Of a stretch of 64,000 nt of DNA, positions 61,001 through 64,000 are shown piece after piece (the stretch's first letter is position 1; every line of letters starts with the position of its first letter). A model generated the notes under the pieces. It was not told where the DNA came from, ran no database searches, and worked only from the letters and a program-made list of their open reading frames with translations. The DNA is from Macquaria australasica. Its lineage: Eukaryota > Chordata > Actinopteri > Centrarchiformes > Percichthyidae. The DNA is taken from contig SEMN01000125.1 of the NCBI GenBank assembly GCA_005408345.1, positions 496,001 to 560,000 of the forward strand. The letters run 5' to 3'. Made by a program: the position numbers and the translations under genes.

Positions 61001-61825
61001 TCCCTAAACTAACTAATAGACAACATGACTTTGCTACTCTTAGATCCTAATAAGTGAACATTTGGTCTGTGGATTCTGCCAGAGGAAAGGCCATGTTGTT
61101 ACCTACATGTAAATGTGTGATGTATTGGCGTATCATTGTTTTTTTTTTTTTTTTGCAGTGTGTAATTGACACTGAAAAGCAGATGTTGGTGTTTGGGACA
61201 AACGTGAGGGAGCAAGTTCAGTTTGCCAAAAAGCCGTTCAATGAAAGGTACGATTTTATTACCTTTAACAGAGTGTTTGTCCTAAGGTAAAATTCAGATA
61301 TACCCTGAATTATACTTCACACACGGACCTTCAGTTCAACACAATCACTAAACCTTTATTTATACAATTTAATTCATTGTTAACAAGTGGAATAAAATGC
61401 ATGTTTTTCACGAAACACTTTTCATGCTACTTTACTCAAGTACTTTACTTCAAGGTTAGGAAAATGCTTGAATTCGAATATACTCCTTGAAAAATGCTTG
61501 AGTTTTCAACATAATCTGGTGTAAACCAAAAATCTTTTAATATTTAAAATGAAACAATCCCTTCGTCATATTTGTTTGTTGTCTCCTGGCATTTATAGTA
61601 ACAATTAAAGGCTTTGAGAGTCTGCAAATTTTTGGTTGGTTTAGGTACCTTAAAAGTGCTTGAATTTTACTCTTAAAAAGCTGTACGTACCCTGAACACT
61701 GGCAAATGCACTTGTAAAGTTGTGGAAACCAAATATACTACAAATGAATCTCACCAAGCCCTTTTCTGCTTCTTCTTCTTTTCTTCTTTTTCCACAACAG
61801 CTCCTCAAACTTCCGAGACCTGTGA
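58072..61825 (+). CDS. nrip3: Nuclear receptor-interacting protein 3-like, complete coding region
   Basis: Seven coding exons: 58072-58239, 58941-59105, 59372-59454, 60368-60507, 60607-60659, 61159-61247, 61801-61825; 723 bp, 240 residues (human NRIP3 about 241). The N terminus contains LRQQRRLKQAIQFLHKDSAD and LLPLDGLKKLG, the shared NRIP2/NRIP3 signature. Exon 2 has an acidic run (HEDEEEEEEDF). Exon 3 holds LLIDTGCKLNLMS, a retropepsin-type Asp-Thr-Gly motif like that of DDI1-family proteases. Exons 4-6 continue the protease fold (SLTIGQLRIMCSFAVV, LGNKTLKSLK, CVIDTEKQMLVF). The tail ends SSSNFRDL. NRIP3 is preferred over NRIP2 because of the neighbourhood and the DTGC context. The role in cells is poorly known; catalytic activity is not established. 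The donor of exon 1 (GTGTGC) is weak but keeps phase. Confidence 0.88.
59505..59960. mobile_element. Fish repeat beginning GGCTGAGCGATATGGCCAAAA, in nrip3 intron 3
   Basis: The starting word and the following 'atcacgaatatcgataattatcacgataa' are typical of a fish DNA-element family. The right end is near 'gcattagagcccccttgaatgg'. No coding capacity. Confidence 0.5.
61450..61695 (+). mobile_element. MITE family R, copy 7, 5'-truncated, in the last nrip3 intron
   Basis: Begins inside the element at 'ttcaaggttaggaaaatgcttgaattcgaa' and ends AAAAGCTGTACGTACCCTG. It lies between nrip3 exon 6 and the tiny last exon. Confidence 0.7.
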
Positions 61826-62475
61826 CACACACACACACACACAGTGACCAAGAGCAATATAATTATTTACTCTTATCGGGGAACTTCACATTTCTCACCT
61901 CATAAACTCTCTGCCTGTTTGTTTGCTGCATCCATGGGTCAGATAATCCACACTGACTTCACTTCTTTTTACATAAAGGCAGCCGCTCCCACAAACAGTT
62001 CCTCATGTAGCATTAGTAACAAATAGCATTCCTGTAGCCTCGACTATGATCCTGTTTAGCTGTCACTACAGTAGCTAGGACGTATTAGCTAGAAAACTAA
62101 TTATGAACAGAACTTGTAGTGCTTTAAGATTCTGATAGAATTGTGATTTATAGCTCTTGTATCCTACAGATTAGTATTGTTCTGCCAGACATAGTATTCT
62201 GCATTTATAGCTGGAAATCAGTGTTGGAGAATAAATGTTGGAGGGTTTTTATTTCAGTGTAGTTGATGAGCTTAGCACAATCTGTCGTGTACAGAACAAC
62301 TGTTTATCTGCTGTCTTTTATAATGTTGTAAAATGTATTTTCTAGTCCAAAAACATGTATTTGCATTGAGGGTCACTGCCTTTGAATGTTTACAAAAATG
62401 AGAGCGACACTTGCGGTATGTTTTATCACGGGACTGTAGCAAAGTGCAGCACTGAATAAAATCAAATAAAATCCC
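61826..62475 (+). other. nrip3: nrip3 3' untranslated region
   Basis: A (CA)n run begins right after the stop codon. Two polyadenylation signals, AATAAA at 62455-62460 and at 62465-62470, mark a likely transcript end near 62485. The sequence between carries no recognised repeat family. Confidence 0.5.
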
Positions 62476-62479
62476 AAAT

Positions 62480-64000
62480 GATGTGAGAGGTTTTTCTGCG
62501 TTTTTTGCATCATTTTTCACAGGAAATTCAGCACTTTGGATAATCTTACATACCCAGCCCAATATATATATATATATGAGTTATTTGGGAGACTGGGGCA
62601 GCCAAAGGTAGTCTGACTTAATTAAAGCTGTTAATAAGAAGTAAAAGAGAAGAAAGATCCTGACACACCTGCAGGGATCATTTCTCACCCCTGCCTGTTC
62701 AGGAAGACCTACGACTGTACCATAGCAACTGTGCCATGACAGTACAGTGTTTGGTAATGCTCCCCGGTCACCAAACAGCCCCTCCAGTGGCCATGAAGAA
62801 GACTGACTCAGTCTTGAACATTTTCTCCATGGAAACCAACATCAACAGTGAGGTGAAGTTGTCGTCTGCAGCTGACTGTGAGCAACAGAAAAACTGCAGG
62901 TAAAGTAACCCGCTCACTATTATCTGTGTATTAACGTTCAGATCAAGGAAAAGGAACAAGAGTTGTGTTCCTTTTCTACAGAACATACAGAACATAAACA
63001 TAATACTTATGTTTCCTGTTATTATCTGTCAGAGGAGGGTGAGTATGCAGAGAGCAGAGTGTTTTAGGGCTTCATGGAAGCTCAATTAAAACAAAAAAAT
63101 TATTTGTAAATAGGATTAATGTTCTAAAACACAAGTTTTAACATAACCAGATCAGGGAAAACAACATAGCAGCAGAAAGTAATATAACTAACTGGGCTGC
63201 ATAACTTAATTTCTAGTTCATTTTAGAGATGAGATTTTTTATTAAAGCGATTACAATAAGTAACACATTTCTCATGCATGAGTTTAAGAACTTAGAAAAA
63301 CTAGTTTTGTTACTTTCTCTGTAATAATTTCACTTTTTTGTTAAAGGTTAGTGAGCATGTTTCAACAGAACAGATTCAATATTTCAGAAAAATTATATGT
63401 AATGCTAAAACTGGCCGTGCACCCCAGAGGTCACATTCAAGTTCATGTGCAAGTGAATTTTTATTTGAGCAAAACAAGCAGATATGTTTAGTGTTGCTTT
63501 GTTTGGTATTTGTAACATTACAATATTAAACATGGACCAAAACAACTCCATGTTATCTCTCTCTCTCTGTCTCTCACACACACACTTTTGTTACTCTATA
63601 TGGAGTCATAGGAGTGACATTAAAAATAATAAATCTGCAAAAGAAAAAGAAAATAAATGTGGAAATATAAAAAGAAATAAATAAAATAATAAATAAATGG
63701 GGAAATATAAAAACAAATAGCAAAATATAAAATAATAATAAGCATTTTCATTATTTGTTCATTTATTTCTGTATAATATTTAGTTATATATTTTTAATTT
63801 TCTAATTTATTTATTTTTATATAATGTCATTTACTTATTTTTGGCCCTTCAAGGAATAGGGGAAAATCAAAAGCAATAGGGAAAAGAATAAGGAAAAATA
63901 AAGGGATAAAAATAAATAAATAAATACACATTTTTTTAAATATATAAATAAATATATATGGAAACAAAGAAATGTGAAAATAAATGAAAATGCTTATAGT
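62480..64000. other. AT-rich intergenic DNA right of nrip3
   Basis: A short (AT)n at 62562-62577, one exon-like stretch at 62703-62899 (see findings), a (CT)n/(CA)n run at 63556-63585 and, from 63620 to the end, very A/T-rich AAATAAATAAAT-type sequence. No recognised gene. Confidence 0.5.

Noticed and set aside
58072..61825. NRIP2 instead of NRIP3
   Set aside because: The N-terminal signature fits both, but the DTGC context, total length and 11p15-type synteny favour NRIP3; some doubt remains.

Overview
This is vertebrate nuclear DNA, most probably from a percomorph teleost fish. The evidence is split genes with GT-AG introns, long AT-rich introns full of short terminal-inverted-repeat (MITE) transposons of types common in spiny-rayed fishes, CpG-rich promoters, and four genes that match the vertebrate SWAP70-WEE1-ZNF143-NRIP3 neighbourhood (human 11p15.4). 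No bacterial, viral or CRISPR-type system is present. Species cannot be fixed from sequence alone.

Layout. 1-28566 (minus strand): the 5' seven coding exons of swap70; the last coiled-coil exons lie beyond the left edge. Its first intron carries a Ty3/gypsy-type LTR retrotransposon (22476-26905) with a 5-bp target duplication. 28567-31190: intergenic, repeat-rich. 31190-38829 (minus): complete wee1, ten coding exons, 621 codons. 38830-40290: wee1 CpG-rich promoter and intergenic. 40290-51855 (minus): complete znf143 coding region, fourteen exons, 627 codons, with seven C2H2 fingers. 52350-53800: GC-rich znf143 promoter region. 53822-56860: a 3-kb minisatellite made of two related units. 57900-62480 (plus): complete nrip3-like gene, seven coding exons, 240 codons, with a retropepsin-like DTG motif. 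62480-64000: AT-rich intergenic sequence with one ambiguous exon candidate. All exon joins listed were checked for splice signals and reading phase.

Functional relations. wee1 (inhibitory CDK1 tyrosine kinase), znf143 (promoter-binding zinc-finger activator), swap70 (PH-domain, Rac-linked actin regulator) and nrip3 (protease-fold nuclear-receptor-interacting protein) are an ancestral syntenic block. There is no sign that they form a pathway. znf143, wee1 and swap70 run in the same direction, each with its own promoter; nrip3 is divergent from znf143.

Most unusual item. Between the two LTRs of the gypsy element, after about 1.6 kb of gag-protease sequence, roughly 2.1 kb (24440-26565) reads as a collinear but heavily corrupted copy of the element's own 5' flank (about 19990-22475). 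It includes a ruined copy of swap70 exon 2, interleaved with short foreign GC-rich pieces. The two LTRs are almost identical, so old age does not explain the damage. A consensus or gap-filling artefact is the best explanation, but it needs checking against reads.
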